DNA of 64,000 bases, from NCBI GenBank assembly GCA_965206355.1, contig OZ242212.1, positions 1,798,001-1,862,000 on the forward strand, written 5' to 3'. The notes under the pieces were generated by a model. That model did not search any database. It was given only the letters and a program-made list of their open reading frames with translations, and was not told the origin of the DNA. Position 1 is the first letter of the stretch. Each line of letters starts with the position of its first letter. Origin of the DNA: Spongiihabitans sp965206355 (lineage in GTDB: Bacteria > Pseudomonadota > Gammaproteobacteria > Arenicellales > Poriferihabitantaceae). Position numbers and translations under genes: made by a program. Below, piece after piece: positions 63,549 to 64,000 of the stretch.

Positions 63549-64000
63549 TTCAATAGAACCAACTCGCTAAGGATGTCGTCAGAGCGTGGCATAAAACGTT
63601 CTAAAACTTGTATTTTCTGCTTTGAAGATTGATCGGGTTGTAGTCTTTGTCGGCTCATCAGTAAGGCGCTGTAGTCAGCGGCTTGAGTTAATGCAAAAGT
63701 AGCTGAATTAATGTCGTGGTCGCCACCGAAAGGGGCAGAAAAGCATTCAGAAAGTGTTAGTCCGGGCAGCGCCTGTAAACACTGTTGAGCCTGTTTGATT
63801 TCCTCTGTCTGTTGTCGCTCGCTTAACGAGGCAAGCACATAATGATTTTGACTGTGGTTGCCAAAACTAATTAACGGATGCGCGATGACATCATCAGTCT
63901 GCATATAGGGATAACCGTCATAAAGCGCACAAAGCGAGTTGTGAATATCGTTTTGACGATTGCCGAGAAACTTATCAAGGGCATGGTCAAGTAAGGCACT
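63533..64000 (-). CDS. Polysaccharide deacetylase-like protein, C-terminal part
   Basis: The minus-strand frame is open from the window edge at 64000 to a TAA at 63533 (155 codons seen). It contains ISFGNHSQNHYVLASLSERQ, the H-x3-H metal-site motif of NodB-fold carbohydrate esterases, EIKQAQQCLQALPG and the later FSAPFGGDHDINSATF strand. The N-terminal part with the catalytic Asp pair lies outside the window. It may de-N-acetylate an envelope or exopolysaccharide. The stop codons of this gene and the convergent membrane protein interleave. Confidence 0.75.
   Translation of the reverse strand, partial: SALLDHALDKFLGNRQNDIHNSLCALYDGYPYMQTDDVIAHPLISFGNHSQNHYVLASLSERQQTEEIKQAQQCLQALPGLTLSECFSAPFGGDHDINSATFALTQAADYSALLMSRQRLQPDQSSKQKIQVLERFMPRSDDILSELVLLNHSTE

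Overview
The window reads as a chromosome segment of a gammaproteobacterium. The evidence is the gatCAB set next to tRNA-Arg, the elongasome block mreBCD-mrdA-rodA-mltB-rlpA-dacA-ybeD-lipB, the lptD-surA pair, ubiK-comM, typA, and the Gram-negative envelope genes. I cannot name the genus. Ordinary housekeeping blocks alternate with zones full of insertion-sequence debris, short inverted-repeat elements and broken genes. That pattern suggests a lineage with relaxed selection or a recent burst of mobile elements, for example a host-associated organism; this is inference only.

Layout. 1-7.3 kb: a catabolic/uptake cluster with a ROK regulator, an M20 hydrolase, a sugar-type binding protein and a permease cut by the window edge on the minus strand, then a phosphotriesterase-like hydrolase and a second, paralogous binding protein on the plus strand, followed by unrecognised and decayed genes that abut the 3' end of tRNA-Arg(UCG). 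7.4-10.6 kb: gatCAB (minus). 10.8-20.7 kb: cell elongation, peptidoglycan and lipoate genes (plus), with an apparent one-base frameshift in mreC. 20.9-27.2 kb: murU-like gene, lptD, surA, ubiK, comM. 27.2-29.1 kb: debris (MITE, gntR pseudogene, ISNCY fragments) around a small flavodoxin-like gene. 29.1-32.3 kb: cation efflux protein, DUF47/PhoU-like protein and PiT phosphate transporter. 32.8-38.8 kb: YejABEF-type peptide ABC importer. 38.9-45.6 kb: a tripartite tricarboxylate transporter (tctABC) with a CoA-acylating aldehyde dehydrogenase and an acyl-CoA ligase, best explained as sulfoacetate uptake and conversion to sulfoacetaldehyde (SauS/SauT type).

46-50.5 kb is the most disturbed zone. 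A broken ISNCY-type transposase gene carries two MITE insertions. Next comes a strikingly GC-rich alanine/sodium symporter gene with its own promoter-like -10 box and terminator, then an integrase-core IS remnant, into which a complete IS1595-family element with 8-bp target duplications has inserted. 50.8-53.6 kb: cold-shock protein, RRM protein, typA. 53.8-59.8 kb: a branched-chain amino-acid-type ABC system (binding protein, then livGFHM on the opposite strand), interrupted by a second type of short inverted-repeat element and a methyltransferase fragment. 60-64 kb: a membrane protein, a shattered class II DAHP synthase pseudogene, a CBS-domain protein, two more MITEs, an unknown membrane protein and the C-terminal part of a polysaccharide deacetylase.

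The most distinctive system seen is a family of eight 139-163 bp elements with GAGACCTTTGCACG termini. Their 5-bp target duplications are visible at several copies, and two copies split a transposase reading frame whose pre-insertion sequence can be reconstructed. No autonomous partner transposase for them is present in this window.
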